NCBI GenBank assembly: GCA_903813345.2
Contig: CAIIXF020000007.1
Coordinates: 21,441,564 to 21,505,563 of the forward strand
Reading direction: 5' to 3'
DNA length: 64,000 nucleotides
Origin: Owenia fusiformis
Lineage: Eukaryota > Annelida > Polychaeta > Sabellida > Oweniidae
Shown here: positions 53,205 through 64,000 of the stretch, in pieces
How positions within the stretch are numbered: the stretch's first letter is position 1
Layout: every line of letters starts with the position of its first letter
Notes under the pieces: model-generated
What the model saw: the letters and a program-made list of their open reading frames with translations, nothing else
The model's database searches: none
What the model was told of the DNA's origin: nothing
Position numbers and translations under genes: made by a program

Positions 53205-53465
53205 GCAGATCTGGGCCCCTCCCACCCCCTTGGGCGGGCCCAGAAAAAAAATTGGGCCCAAAAAGGCCTTAAGGCCCCGAAAAGTGGGCCTTTTGGTCAT
53301 AAATGGGCCTTTTAAAGCCTTATTTTTAATTGAAGAAAATGGGTCTCAATATTTCAAAATTTGCCCACTTCAGGGTTTTAGGGGCCCAAAATTTTTTCCG
53401 CGGAAGTTTTTTCTCAGGCCTGACATTTGCCCCCCCCCCCCCTTGTTGGTTCCCATATCCGCCCC
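53205..53465. repeat. GC-rich GGGCC repeat
   Basis: Multiple GGGCCC/GGGCCT words, an internal C run and the ending CCCATATCCGCCCCTGA set this stretch apart from AT-rich neighbours. This is a common style of interspersed repeat in invertebrates. It is inserted in the larger 4.2-kb unit, class unknown. Confidence 0.45.
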
Positions 53466-53753
53466 TGATGAAAGCTGGTGATAGACAAGGTTGTAACTGA
53501 TTGTTGTTACAACATAATAGTATTAAGCTTATTTAATCAGCATTCTTTTTTGCTCTTTATAAGTAAGACACATATATGAAGGTTAAGATTACAAAATTAA
53601 GGCAGCATTTTTGATAATGAACATAACATAATCATTTTGTATTGAATTTCATCTTGAAATCGAACATTCTTCAGTTGAACTTCTTCATTTCATTTCTCAA
53701 TATCACTGTGCGGTTAAGAACACCTTAGTCAAAAGTAACAATTTTTCCTTAAT

Positions 53754-54304
53754 ACAGGGCGAGCCAAAAAGGTAACCCAAACAAATCTTAATAATCCAGT
53801 CCAATCATCCTGCATGGATTTAGTGTCATATTTGGCAGAATTGAGTCTTGGTCAATGTATTATCAATCTACCCAGTCTCAGTGGTCTCTAGTCGTCACGA
53901 TTTTATGGCCATTTTATACCATGCCATGAAATATGGGTGTCATGCCTGGAGGCCAACTTGAACGTATCGTGCGTTGTTGTTCAAATCAGCATAAAAATCA
54001 TGTGTTATGACTCTCATCTTCATTCTTATCTCTTGTTTTAATGTTTCAAGTGTTGTTAGTATCGAAAAAAGGTCCACAGATAAAAAAAACTGGTGGTATT
54101 GATGTCCAGTCAGTTAGGCACATTTCGATATTTTGAGCACATTTTGTAAATGGCCATAAAATCATGACTATTAAGGATAGATCAATGACACTTAGTAGAA
54201 TGAAAGAACATTGAACACGGTAATTGTGCCAAATATGATGTCAAACCCATGCTGAATGACTGGGTTATTAACAAACATTTGGTTGGGTTACCTTTTTTGG
54301 CTCA
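53754..54304. mobile_element. 0.55-kb mariner-like MITE
   Basis: The left end CAGGGCGAGCCAAAAAGGTA and right end, complement TGAGCCAAAAAAGGTAACCC, form inverted repeats of about 28 bp next to TA dinucleotides. Internal TCATATTTGGCAGAATTGAG is shared with a partial relative at 63411-63560. No transposase frame. Confidence 0.75.
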
Positions 54305-55191
54305 TATTAATAAACTGATGTCAGGGACAGGGATATTTAACATTTTGTTGCCTTTTCAAGGACATTTTTTGACCACTGATTGTAACAAATCGTTCTCTGT
54401 TTTACCAGAAAAGGTATATTATATATCAAATTGAATTTAAAAGGAAAAAACATTTGATAATTTAACAGTTATCAACTAAAAGTAGGGCTTCCCCTATATT
54501 TCACCTGGCATTTGCTGTTTTTCTACTTTTTTTTTTACATAATCCTTTCCTGAAAACCTCAAAAACTGTTTTCAGGACAAAATAAGCCTTTACAAATAAT
54601 TAAGTTGTGCTATTGAGTTCAAATATGACATATCTTGGAAGAAATTAAACAAAAGTAAGGTCACCCCAAAAGTGGGTGTGGTAAAATATTGAAATTTCAA
54701 ATATTATTTTCACGCTCAATATTCACTTAATGACCCTGATACTTATCAAAGACAATGTTCAGGTGTACAATACCCTCCTTGATATTTTTCATGCAATTCT
54801 GATGAATTGATACAGAAATAAATACATTGTTATATTAAATTCGGGCTATTTGATGGCCTATTTTCAGATATTTGGCGCTAGAAATGCCAATTATCGCACT
54901 CAAATAGTTGGTTAACAATTTTTAGTTGCTCTTATGTCAGTAGACTATCATAATATTACTCGTTTAGTTGACAAGAGTATTCCATTTTGAAATAAAAAAA
55001 TATTTACAATCCCATACTCAAATTTGGAGGGGGGTACCTGGAATGTGACATTTCATATTTGTCCACTGCATATATTTTTCTATATTTTTGATATGTTTTT
55101 CAACTGGTATCAATATACAATATAAGCCTAATTTAAAAACTGTTGCAATTTTTGGGATGTTAAACTTCCATTTGCCTAGCCTATAAATAAA

Positions 55192-57950
55192 TATTGTATG
55201 CAATAACCCAGGCATCCGATTTCGTCAGCAGAAGTATCAGATTAATCTAAGAAACACATTACGCTTGAACATTAAAAACGTCTTAGATTCATAATATCTT
55301 GGGATGGGACGATTGAATATAAAAAACGGATTCAATCAATATAAAACGTATTGAACCTGTAAATAAGACTGTAATATACAAGGCAAATGTCTCTGAACGA
55401 TCCATGCTTTATTATAAGTCACGGGATAGGTGGAATTAGGCGGCTCTCATTCGTATTAAGATAGCTTAAAAGTCATATACATGTACTTAAGTAATATCTC
55501 TTGTAACAAGAACCAAGAGAGTGTGATATCATTGTTTATTGCAGAAATAGTGAAAGCTTGCCTCTAAATAAGTTATTTTGAAAAATCTCATTTTACGAAA
55601 TAAATTTCCGATGATTGGGGTTTTGAACGTAATTTTCTCCGGAAATTATAATTATAGTTAAGAACGGAAACGTCTCAATTTTCGTTAAACAGTGTACACC
55701 TCATTAATATAAACCAAGCAATCTCGAGGAATTTATTACTATAACCATTGGTGTATTTCTATCATACGAACTGTGTTCCTAAATCTTTCCTGTCATGCAA
55801 GTATGTGTAGCATATATTATGATGTATGCAATTATCGCAACTACATTTCTGTATTAAGCAATAACTCAGTAAAAATTGCTGAGTTGAATGTCAATTTGGT
55901 GTTAACTCAATTATATCAGTATCTTTATATTCTGGTGATCCCTTAAAAGGCTATTTCTAAATGTAATCAATACATTGGGCCAAATACAAGATTGCAAATT
56001 ATATTGCCACTTGTTATTCTCAATTTGCACAAAGTAATTATGGTTTCAATTTGACCGTATGGAGTAAGCTTACTGCTTTCAATGAAGTCCATGGCCATCT
56101 GTAATTTTGGCAACCAGTGGTGTAACATTGTGTTAGAAGTCTTATTTTTGAAATCATAAATTTCCTACACTATTGTAACTGAGGAACAAAGTGAAGATCC
56201 CGGCTTTCTATTGTGGGCCTCCGGCTCTGGCGGAGATTGTACACGCGATAGTCGTTGAGACCTATAGCCTGACAACCATGGAGATAAAGGAAGTGGAAAC
56301 GATCGATAGAGATGAGTTACAAAAAAATTCCAAAAGCATTGTAATTGGCACAATTTTACAATATTTTTTTTCGTTTTTGCCTATGCCTATTTTATAAAAA
56401 ATTTGACTGCTCTGACTTTATTTCAGGATAATCCTTCAGATATCTTGTGAAATAATTGGAAAAGTGGACGTCCCCCTTTTCAACTCTAATGAATTTGGAC
56501 ATTTCTGCATCTATAATCTTCAATAACTTCTATATATTTGATCTCTATCAAGAAAATAAATTTAAGATCGCAAGAGATAAATTGTCCTAGTTTTTGTAAG
56601 ATTAGTTCCAAATAATTTATGCTCTCTATCCCTTCTACCTCTTTTAAACCTATATTCCAAGAAGGCATTGACCCTTTCTTGTACATTCTACATTAATTGA
56701 CATATGCAAGAAACCTTCAATGATTTATACTTCATAGCAACCACGAAACAGCATGTCAGTATAATTGTTCTATTGTGATACTTTGGGGAAATGAGTTTAC
56801 CCTAAATTGCACATGGGGATATTCCAGGAATACCAGGGCAGTGCACCTTTAAAAAACAATCATTTTGGTATTTGCAATTTTATTTGCATGCGACTCCTGT
56901 CCAGCTTTTGTATCATGGGACCAATTACAAGCCTCATTTGCAGATTTCACGCGTGGTTTTCCTTTTCCGTTAATTTAGTATGGCATCCGATGATTTGTCC
57001 AGAAAATGGTATTTTCTTTCTTTTAACTAAATTGGTATTGGAATTGAAAATCGCGGAAACAACCGATCAGATCTGACAGCGCTGGTCTCTCTTATATGAA
57101 CCATGCGGTAAATGTTACCTATTCCCATCCGGATAACTTTCGTTTGCGTGTAATGTTTCTATTCATTTTCAACATTAACCTTACATGTTAGCTCTCGTTG
57201 GATCAGCAAACTACGAGATGATTGCCTGAGCCATGTCAGTGCTGGACGAATTGTTTTAAGATGGTATATGGGCCTCAATTTATGATAGCGCAATTATATG
57301 ATAAGCCACCCAAGCGATTTGTTTATTGATGAACTCAAAGACTGATGGGAACAAGTTTTAAGTAAAACACAGAATAGTGAAATTCTATTGGTTATCAGAC
57401 GTTTAGAAATTGGATCAACATGATTTAATATAATGTGTTATAAGTCACTTTTGATTAAGTGTGATATTTGTATTGTAATATGTGCGTTAAAAGTAACAAT
57501 GTGTTAAAGTTAGGCCTGAGAAACTAATAAGACACCACAAAATAGCACTTCGAATCTATGCCCTCTACCCTCTATGGCTTTTATCTGTTTTATGGAGACA
57601 TAAAATGAATGTAAGCTTCGTGTACAGTTCAGTTAATTTACTTCTGACTGGGACTGGGACTTCTTTTAGACTGAAAATGATAAAGCTATAGTCTATTAGA
57701 TCAAAGAATTGATTGTAATTGTACTTAGGAAACGCTCCTTTTATTATGAAACCTTAAGTTATGAAAAGGGAGAATAGGTCGAAGGACACAAGAGATTCAC
57801 AAAAGTACGCCAAAGAAAAGAAATTGTTCCTATCGAAAACAATTAAGTCCTATCAATAGAAATATTCTTGGGAAAGGAACCACATGGGAAGATATTATTC
57901 AACTAGACATTTCCCAAAATAAGTTTGTATTATAAATAAGATTTAATTTC
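55192..57950. other. Intergenic, no gene seen
   Basis: About 2.8 kb, AT-rich. I found no supported coding region, RNA gene or well-bounded repeat. The longest frames (56191-56397 and 56807-57076) show no recognisable motif and no sign of splicing into a larger protein. Confidence 0.45.
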
Positions 57951-57960
57951 CCTGTGGAGG

Positions 57961-58735
57961 CTATGATGCCAGGGCTTTCTCCACCTCGAGACTATGATGC
58001 TGGGGCTTTCTCCACCTTGAGACTATGATGCTAGGGCTTTCCCCACATTGAGACTATGATGCTAGGGCTTTCTCCACCTTGAGACTATGATGCTAGGGCT
58101 TTCTCCACCTTAAAACTATGATGCTGGGCCTTTCTCCACTTTGAGACTATGATGCTAGGGCTTTCTCCACCTTGAGACTATGATGCTAGGGCTTTCTCCA
58201 CCTTGAGACTATGATGTTAGGGCTTTCTCCACCTTGAGACTATGATGCTGGGCCTTTCTCCACCTTGAGACTATGATACTGGGCCTTTCTCCACCTTGAG
58301 ACTATGATGCTAGGGCTTTCTCCACCTTGAGACTATGATGTTAGGGCTTTCTCCACCTTGAGACTATGATGCTGGGCCTTTCTCCACCTTGAGACTATGA
58401 TACTGGGCCTTTCTCCACCTTGAGACTATGATGCTAGGGCTTTCTCCACCTTGAGACTATGATGTTAGGGCTTTCTCCACCTTGAGACTATGATGCTGGG
58501 CCTTTCTCCACCTTGAGACTATGATACTGGGCCTTTCTCCACCTTGAGACTATGATGCTAGGGCTTTCTCCACCTTGAGACTATTATGTTAGGGCTTTCT
58601 CCACCTTGAGACTATGATACTGGGCCTTTCTCCACCTTGAGACTATGATGCTAGGGCTTTCTCCACCTTGAGACTATGATGTTAGGGCTTTCTCCACCTT
58701 GAGACCATGATGCTGGGCCTTTCTTCAGATCTTGG
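57961..58735 (+). repeat. 31-bp minisatellite, 25 units, with four-unit higher-order repeat
   Basis: Unit: GAGACTATGATG, a variable centre, then CTTTCTCCACCTT. The variable centre is CTAGGG, TTAGGG, CTGGGC, or CTGGGC preceded by GATA instead of GATG. Units 8-11, 12-15 and 16-19 repeat these four types in the same order, and units 20-22 and 23-25 continue it with one unit missing each. The 124-bp block has therefore been amplified as a whole. Confidence 0.93.
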
Positions 58736-61191
58736 GGTACATAACTTTGTGAGCCCTTGTGCTTCACATGTAAACTCTTCATAAAGCTACGCTTGCTAAT
58801 CATTCATGAAATATGTCGTGTGACTATACAATCACGATGAGACAGAAATTAGTTTCATTTCCATGAAAATGAATCTAATTTTTTACATACTTATTTTGTA
58901 CCGAAATATCAGGAAACATGAGAGAAAAATTCGAAATGGAAGTTAGTTCCCGGTCTCATCGATCGTGTTTTGAACTGTTAAATCCCTTAAGTTGCACAAT
59001 GAAAGAGCAACATATGGTAGACTAGAGACGGGCTGAGAGTTACTTTAAAAACTTTTTCCACGTCATACCTTTTCCAAAATGCCCAACAATTATGATTATT
59101 TTATGCTCTAATTTTAAAGCTATGGCGTTACACGTGGAAAAGTGTTCTGTTGGGTAACGTCAGGAATCTGATGCAACATTATTCAGTACTAAATGGCAAC
59201 ATCAATTCGGTGCATCTCATGAAAATGGTTTTATCTGACTCAAATTGTCCCGTTCGTACTTTTATCGTATCATTAAACCTTTATTGCAACAGGGCTTACT
59301 GGAGCTGATGACTAGCGAGTAATTCCATAAGAAGCTATCAGCATACCTATGGGATTACCATTATCCGTAGTCATTAAAGTCTATCGCATACTTCCCTTCA
59401 AATCAAGCAATCGTTGCATGTAGTGAAATGTGATGAAATAACACCCAAAGCTAGTAACACAATTCACTTAAGCGAGATTCTAATACTTTGACAATCTCTT
59501 ATCACCCTATACGAAGAGATTGGACCATTTCCATGTACGGATACGGTAACATACGAGAAGAATGACAAAATTGACGATGTTTGAATGGTATTCATAATTT
59601 ACATTTCTAGACCGCTACTGTCGGGGCATCCTCCGAACACAGGCCTCCAGAACTCGTACCTCCTTCTTCCAGAAGAAGGAAGGAACTTAGTGGCTAGAAC
59701 CCTGCATATGGAAATGGTCTAATCTTGATGCTTAATCCGATAGCCGACAGGCGTTAGTTGCATTCGCGAATACAAGCTTAGACATGTAGCCAAAATGAGA
59801 TTTTTTAAAGTGCGTTTATTGAATATATATTTATATATTTTGTTTTTATAACAGAACGTTAGGATAAAATGAATTTCATTATCAACCACCAGCATCTTGT
59901 GTTAAGGTAACATGGCATAGCTCGTCTAATCATATAGCTACATAGCTGGTATTTCATTTTGAATGTATTTATAAAATATAACTACCATTTACAGCAATCG
60001 CTTTCTATAAAAAACTTCCGAAAAAATCAAAATTGATATATATCGAACTTATTTTATCAGGACAAATATGCCTCAGGAAGGAACACACATAGCATTAGCG
60101 TGGACTTGTTTTAAATTCAACTTTAATACAATAAATAGTCTGACCTTTACCGAAAACTTTACATTTAATACCCATTATCATCGAAGGCTTCTTATAAAAG
60201 TCTCACTCTTGGGGATCCAATGAGAAATGAAGTGGAAACCTATTCAAGAAGTGTTGTCAAGAACCAATATTTAACAATATCTACGAAATGATCGTGGATC
60301 CCAAGAGAGGTATTCTTATACTCATTACATGCCTCTCAGTCTGTATTGCAAATGGAAGATCCATCTTTGAATGGTAAAATAAGAATGCTGCCATAGCACC
60401 CCTTGTAAGGGGCGGTTAAGGTAGCTAATAGCTAGACTTTTCAGAAAACATGAGCGGCAACAAATACGAACCCGGAAAAAAGCAACTCCAAACGAACAAC
60501 TTCGGCCTATACTGTATAACAACTCTGAACAAATACGACATATTTATAAAACAATTCCGACCAAGCAATATGAACCTATAAAACAACAGGGTGGTCAGCC
60601 GGTAGAACGGTTTAGAAAAAAGTTTAGAATGAAAGATGTTTCCCTTCTTTGTTATATCATGGGAAGAGACGAAAATGTAGTGGGGAATGAGTATAAGGAA
60701 GTTTTTGATAACATATTGAAAATGCCAAATTTCTTTGGCTACCAGTTTGCCTTGTGATTGTATTAAAAAAGTTCTGATCTCAATCTCATGAAAAGGTGTA
60801 GCTCTTTAAAGTCGCAAGTTAAGTAAATAAAAATTCAAAGGTAAAGATGCTTTAACACGTAGTTCAATGTGGGAGCTCAATTTGCCAAACTTATGGAGGG
60901 GAGTGTGTATGTAAAATAAATTCTATGAATAAAAAAAAGAAACGAAATAGTGTGTCAAAAAACTTTCTCAAAAATAATCTCCCACATTCTGAAATAAACT
61001 TTTTATCTTTCTCTTAGATGTTTTCTTTTTCTTGCTTTGTTCTCTAACAAATTCTGATCCTAATTCCCTTTGGCATTTGTGCATACATATTCATATATTC
61101 GAGAAAAATAAAGTTATGATGGATGGCAAATGGAGCTGCATTGAAAAATCTATGAGTAAATCAGTGTCTATCTTTAATCTTCCCTAACTAC
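58736..61191. other. Intergenic, with one dispersed repeat copy at 60818-60908
   Basis: No gene seen. GTTAAGTAAATAAAAATTCA to GGAGGGGAGTG at 60818-60908 is a second, nearly identical copy of 42820-42909. A short stretch at 59640-59705 (AGGCCTCCAGAACTCG ... AGAAGGAAGGAAC) resembles 28455-28520 and may be a further old repeat. Confidence 0.5.
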
Positions 61192-63407
61192 ACATCGTCG
61201 CGTGAGAATAACTTTGTACTAACTGCCATTTTCAAAAAAATTGAGATAGACATGGAATTTTACTACTTGAAACACAGGCTTTCATCTCAGATACATGCCC
61301 CATCTCAATTCCCTCTCATTAAGCTAGAATTCAGTGTGAAATTGTACCATCTCCAGACAAACAGCTTCTTTCTAATTTCAAATTGTCATATCTGATATCA
61401 ACTGTTTCAACCAATCAACTCTCTAAGAATTGGTCATGTGACTTGCAAAACTTGGAGTTATAACAATCTTATATTAAAACGAAGTATGCCAATATGCATG
61501 TTATTGTATCTAGAATGAAATAATGTTTTGTAACACAATACCATGCCAGTTTGCATGCCTGGCCTTTCATGTTTTAGTTTTAGAACTATTACAAGTAGAT
61601 CAAAAACATAAAATGATACAGTATGTGTAATCCCATGCATATTCAAATTATATGCCCTCAATTACTCTTTGTATTATGGATGCTCATTGGATTATTCATG
61701 GCCACATGATATGACATAGAATTACTAATTTCCTCGAAAACCTAAATCCTTGCTACCAGGGAAGATGAAAAGTACAAATGACCAGTTAATTAGATCATGT
61801 GAGCAGTCAAAAGTACCCTTTATCTTCCCTGCTACCAGGTCTTATAGGGGTTTGAATGGCCAAATGCAATAGAAATGCATATACGAAGCTGTCATCATTA
61901 AATGTTGAAAATGAAAGACTACTTATTTGTTTCTTCAAATAGAGTACATAATAATAGGTTATATACTAGATATAGTAATCAAAACAAATAGTAACTGTCA
62001 TATTTTGCACTACATTGCTCAAAGGCAATCACTGTCTGTATACTATTGAAATCTCTTTCAAAATTATGTTTTATAGTTTGTGGAAAAAAGCTAAATCTAT
62101 TTAAACTAGCTTTAACTTTTACTGACCATACACTATATCAATAAGGAGTTATCTTTATGTTAGTATAGTCCCTAAAACACTTATTTTATTTTCTCTTCAT
62201 CTATGATTTACTTTGCGCTTTTCACTGAACATCTGGGATCTTTTTAGTTATTTTATTACTAGTATGTTTTTCATAATTTGTCCTTTCTTTTGCATTTTTG
62301 GGATCATTGTTTTTAGATCATCTACATTTTATTTTGGAAAAGTAACAAATTGGTTCAATTTCTTTACACTCTTAGTCTCCACTTCTACAATTGCTTCAAT
62401 TCCCAATTGTACTCCACAGAGTAGCAAACAACAGAAAATGAATGGATAATGATAGCTGCATCCCAATGAACAAAATGTGATTACCTAAATCGAGGTTTCA
62501 TCACTTTCATTAATCTAAAATGAATTAGAAATTATTTTTCTATTTTCAAATTTCTTCCATGTGCATGTAATAAAAATTGGTTATGTCTTAGGCCCTAAGG
62601 ATCTGAAACCTGCTGGTCAAAATGGAATTACGGACCAGTTGCAATGTTATTCTCCTATACCCAGTGAAAAAATCAACTGGTCTGTATCAAAAATAACCTG
62701 ATAATGACCAGCGGACCGGCCCTTAGGGGCTACATTGTAATGTGCTGGGAGGTTTAGGCTACAGGGTTTATACCGAGGGAAATATGTGGGGGACCGTATT
62801 GGCATCATTGGTTTCAATGCATTGTACTTCTGCCTTAGTTTCAAAGGCAATAAATTCTTTTTGAAGGGTGTCCTGAGATTCCAAAATTAAGATATAATTG
62901 TACTTATTTGAGAAATTGATTTTAAAGTTTTATAAATTGAATTTTCTTTATTTTATTAAATAATATTCTTTGGTTTTTGAAGATTTTTTACAAAGCAAAA
63001 CATTATTTTTCATTCTAGATACAATAACATGCATATTGGCATACTTTGTTTTAATATAAGATTGTTATAACTCCAAATTTTGCAAGTCACATGACCAATT
63101 CTTAGAGAGTTGATTGGTTGAAACAGTTGATATCAGATATGACAATTTGAAATTAGAAATAAGCTGTTATTCCGGTGGGAAATTGTATCAACTCCATTTC
63201 CATAGTTTTATAAAAGGATCTTGTAAATTGTTTCAAGGTATGATATTTCATATAAGATATCTCTAGGGTGAGACCAGGTGACATACAAAAAAATCAAGTT
63301 TCACATAGCAATACTAAGTAAGATACAGACCTCTAAACTTTCAAACCTTGATTTCTCAGTTCCGTAAAAATGTGAGATAGTACAAAGTTATTCTTATGCG
63401 ACGACAT
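61192..63407. mobile_element. 2.2-kb element with inverted ends of about 340-410 bp
   Basis: Left arm 61192-61530 begins ACATCGTCGCGTGAGAATAA. Right arm 62996-63407 is its reverse complement, ending TTATTCTTATGCGACGACAT. The innermost 200 bp of the arms (TCTCTAAGAATTGGTCATGT, ATGCCAATATGCATGTTATT) are about 95 percent alike by eye. Their middles have diverged or been replaced. The interior (61531-62995) has no recognisable transposase. A 62589-62733 fold-back piece (TTAGGCCCTAAGG ends) is nested in it. Confidence 0.75.
62589..62733. mobile_element. 145-bp MITE with TTAGGCCCTAAGG-type ends
   Basis: TTAGGCCCTAAGGATCTGAA at the left pairs with CCGGCCCTTAGGGGCTA at the right, and CTGCTGGTC with GACCAGCGG. 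The internal GGACCAGTTG resembles sequence in an LRP2-like intron near 870. Non-coding. Confidence 0.55.
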
Positions 63408-63410
63408 GGT

Positions 63411-63675
63411 GTGAGCCAAAAAGGTAACCCAATCAAATCTTTTACTCGGTCATTACGTTTTTAAAGTCATATTTGGCACAATTGAACCTCGTTCAATGTT
63501 CTTCCATTTATTTCAACGTGGTTACATCAGGTGAAGTTTTCTAATTACGCTCACAGATATCTTGTGTAATGGCTTTCATTTGCCTTAGAACTAATCTCTT
63601 GTTTCAACTCTCTGATGGGTCTAGGGTTGATAACGTATGCATCATCTTTTGAACGTTTGGAGATCGCCTTGTCTA
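63411..63675. mobile_element. Partial mariner-like MITE, relative of 53754-54304
   Basis: Starts GTGAGCCAAAAAGGTAACCC and continues with TCATATTTGGCACAATTGAA, parallel to the element at 53754. No matching right end is seen before the next repeat begins at about 63678. Confidence 0.55.
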
Positions 63676-63677
63676 CA

Positions 63678-64000
63678 GGGTGTCCTGAAAGTATTGGACC
63701 CCCATAGGCAGACCTTTACCAATGACTCCACAGTATGTGTCATATATCATTTAAAACTTATCCAAAGTTACAATGATTGCCAAGTACTTAAGTAACATGG
63801 TTCAAATGGGAAAAAGTTACAGGTCTTTAAAACTTAGTGTTTCGTCAAATTTTAAGTTCAGTTCAGTATCCCGTAAACAGCCCTGATCTGAATGTAACCA
63901 AAAATAGGGGTGCTATCGTTAAAGATAGGATGGATATTGAGTTGGAAAAATAGGATGGTAAGGGTAGGCTTTATCAGGATTACAAAATGCTACACCCCTA
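63678..64000. mobile_element. Start of another DNA-transposon-like repeat, cut by the window end
   Basis: ACAGGGTGTCCTGAAAGTAT is the kind of terminus found on mariner-type elements. No second end lies within the remaining 300 bp. No gene is visible here. Confidence 0.4.

Larger units (their letters stand above)
50954..55191. mobile_element. 4.2-kb unit with long diverged inverted ends
   Basis: Sequence at 50954-51300 (GGCCAAGCAAATGG, CATCCCAAAAATTGCAACAG, ATGCAGTGGACAAATATGAA) recurs reverse-complemented at about 54850-55191. The arms are similar in the outer 250 bp and weaker inward. Between them lie a decayed gene (52040-53120), a small fold-back element, a GC-rich repeat (53205-53465) and a mariner-like MITE (53754-54304). 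It looks like an old DNA transposon that later received other insertions. The transposase class is unknown. Confidence 0.65.

Noticed and set aside
57961-58735. Possible CRISPR array (regular 31-bp spacing)
   Set aside because: Units are directly adjacent with no unique spacers, and the surroundings are eukaryotic. It is a minisatellite.
62213-62449. Phe/Ile-rich 78-residue frame resembling a membrane protein
   Set aside because: Hydrophobicity follows from T-rich DNA. It sits inside the long-inverted-repeat element without other coding support.

Overview
The window is nuclear DNA from an invertebrate animal. It is AT-rich, has many short GT-AG introns, and is packed with short inverted-repeat transposons. 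The proteins and the frequency of short TACATGTA-like words suggest a marine bilaterian (mollusc, brachiopod, hemichordate, echinoderm or similar). The sequence alone does not fix the phylum. All recognised genes lie on the + strand.

Region 1 (1-15840) is the 3' part of a megalin-type LDL-receptor-related protein (LRP2-like). I traced 28 exons whose phases all join correctly, giving about 1,850 codons. They encode the end of one LDLa cluster, an EGF pair, a YWTD beta-propeller, an EGF, an 11-repeat LDLa cluster, an EGF pair, a second propeller, two EGF-like modules, one membrane helix, and a cytoplasmic tail with an FxNPxY endocytosis motif and a C-terminal PDZ ligand. Several exon edges have been tandemly copied, including a four-fold array of a splice acceptor plus most of an EGF exon. 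A long AT-rich 3' flank with a 22-bp minisatellite follows (to about 18 kb).

Region 2 (19439-43534) holds two tandem BPI/LBP-family genes (bactericidal/permeability-increasing protein-like, secreted lipid/LPS-binding immune proteins). Each has 15 exons and the exon structures match almost base for base (494 and 495 residues). Copy 1 spans about 6.2 kb. Copy 2 spans about 16.6 kb because transposons have enlarged its introns, above all intron 4 (7.3 kb against 176 bp) and intron 8 (2.9 kb against 0.2 kb, holding a 2-kb mariner-type element).

Region 3 (43535-64000) has no intact gene that I can support. It contains transposon fossils: a Tc1/mariner transposase fragment, a 0.8-kb sequence that is an inverted copy of one in BPI intron 4, a 4.2-kb long-inverted-repeat unit enclosing a decayed gene of a widespread but poorly characterised invertebrate family with PIN/FEN-like nuclease motifs, a 31-bp minisatellite with higher-order structure, and a 2.2-kb long-inverted-repeat element.

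The LRP2-like receptor and the BPI-like proteins are not known to act in one pathway, and their adjacency is probably incidental. The BPI pair looks like a young-to-middle-aged tandem duplication of an innate-immune gene.
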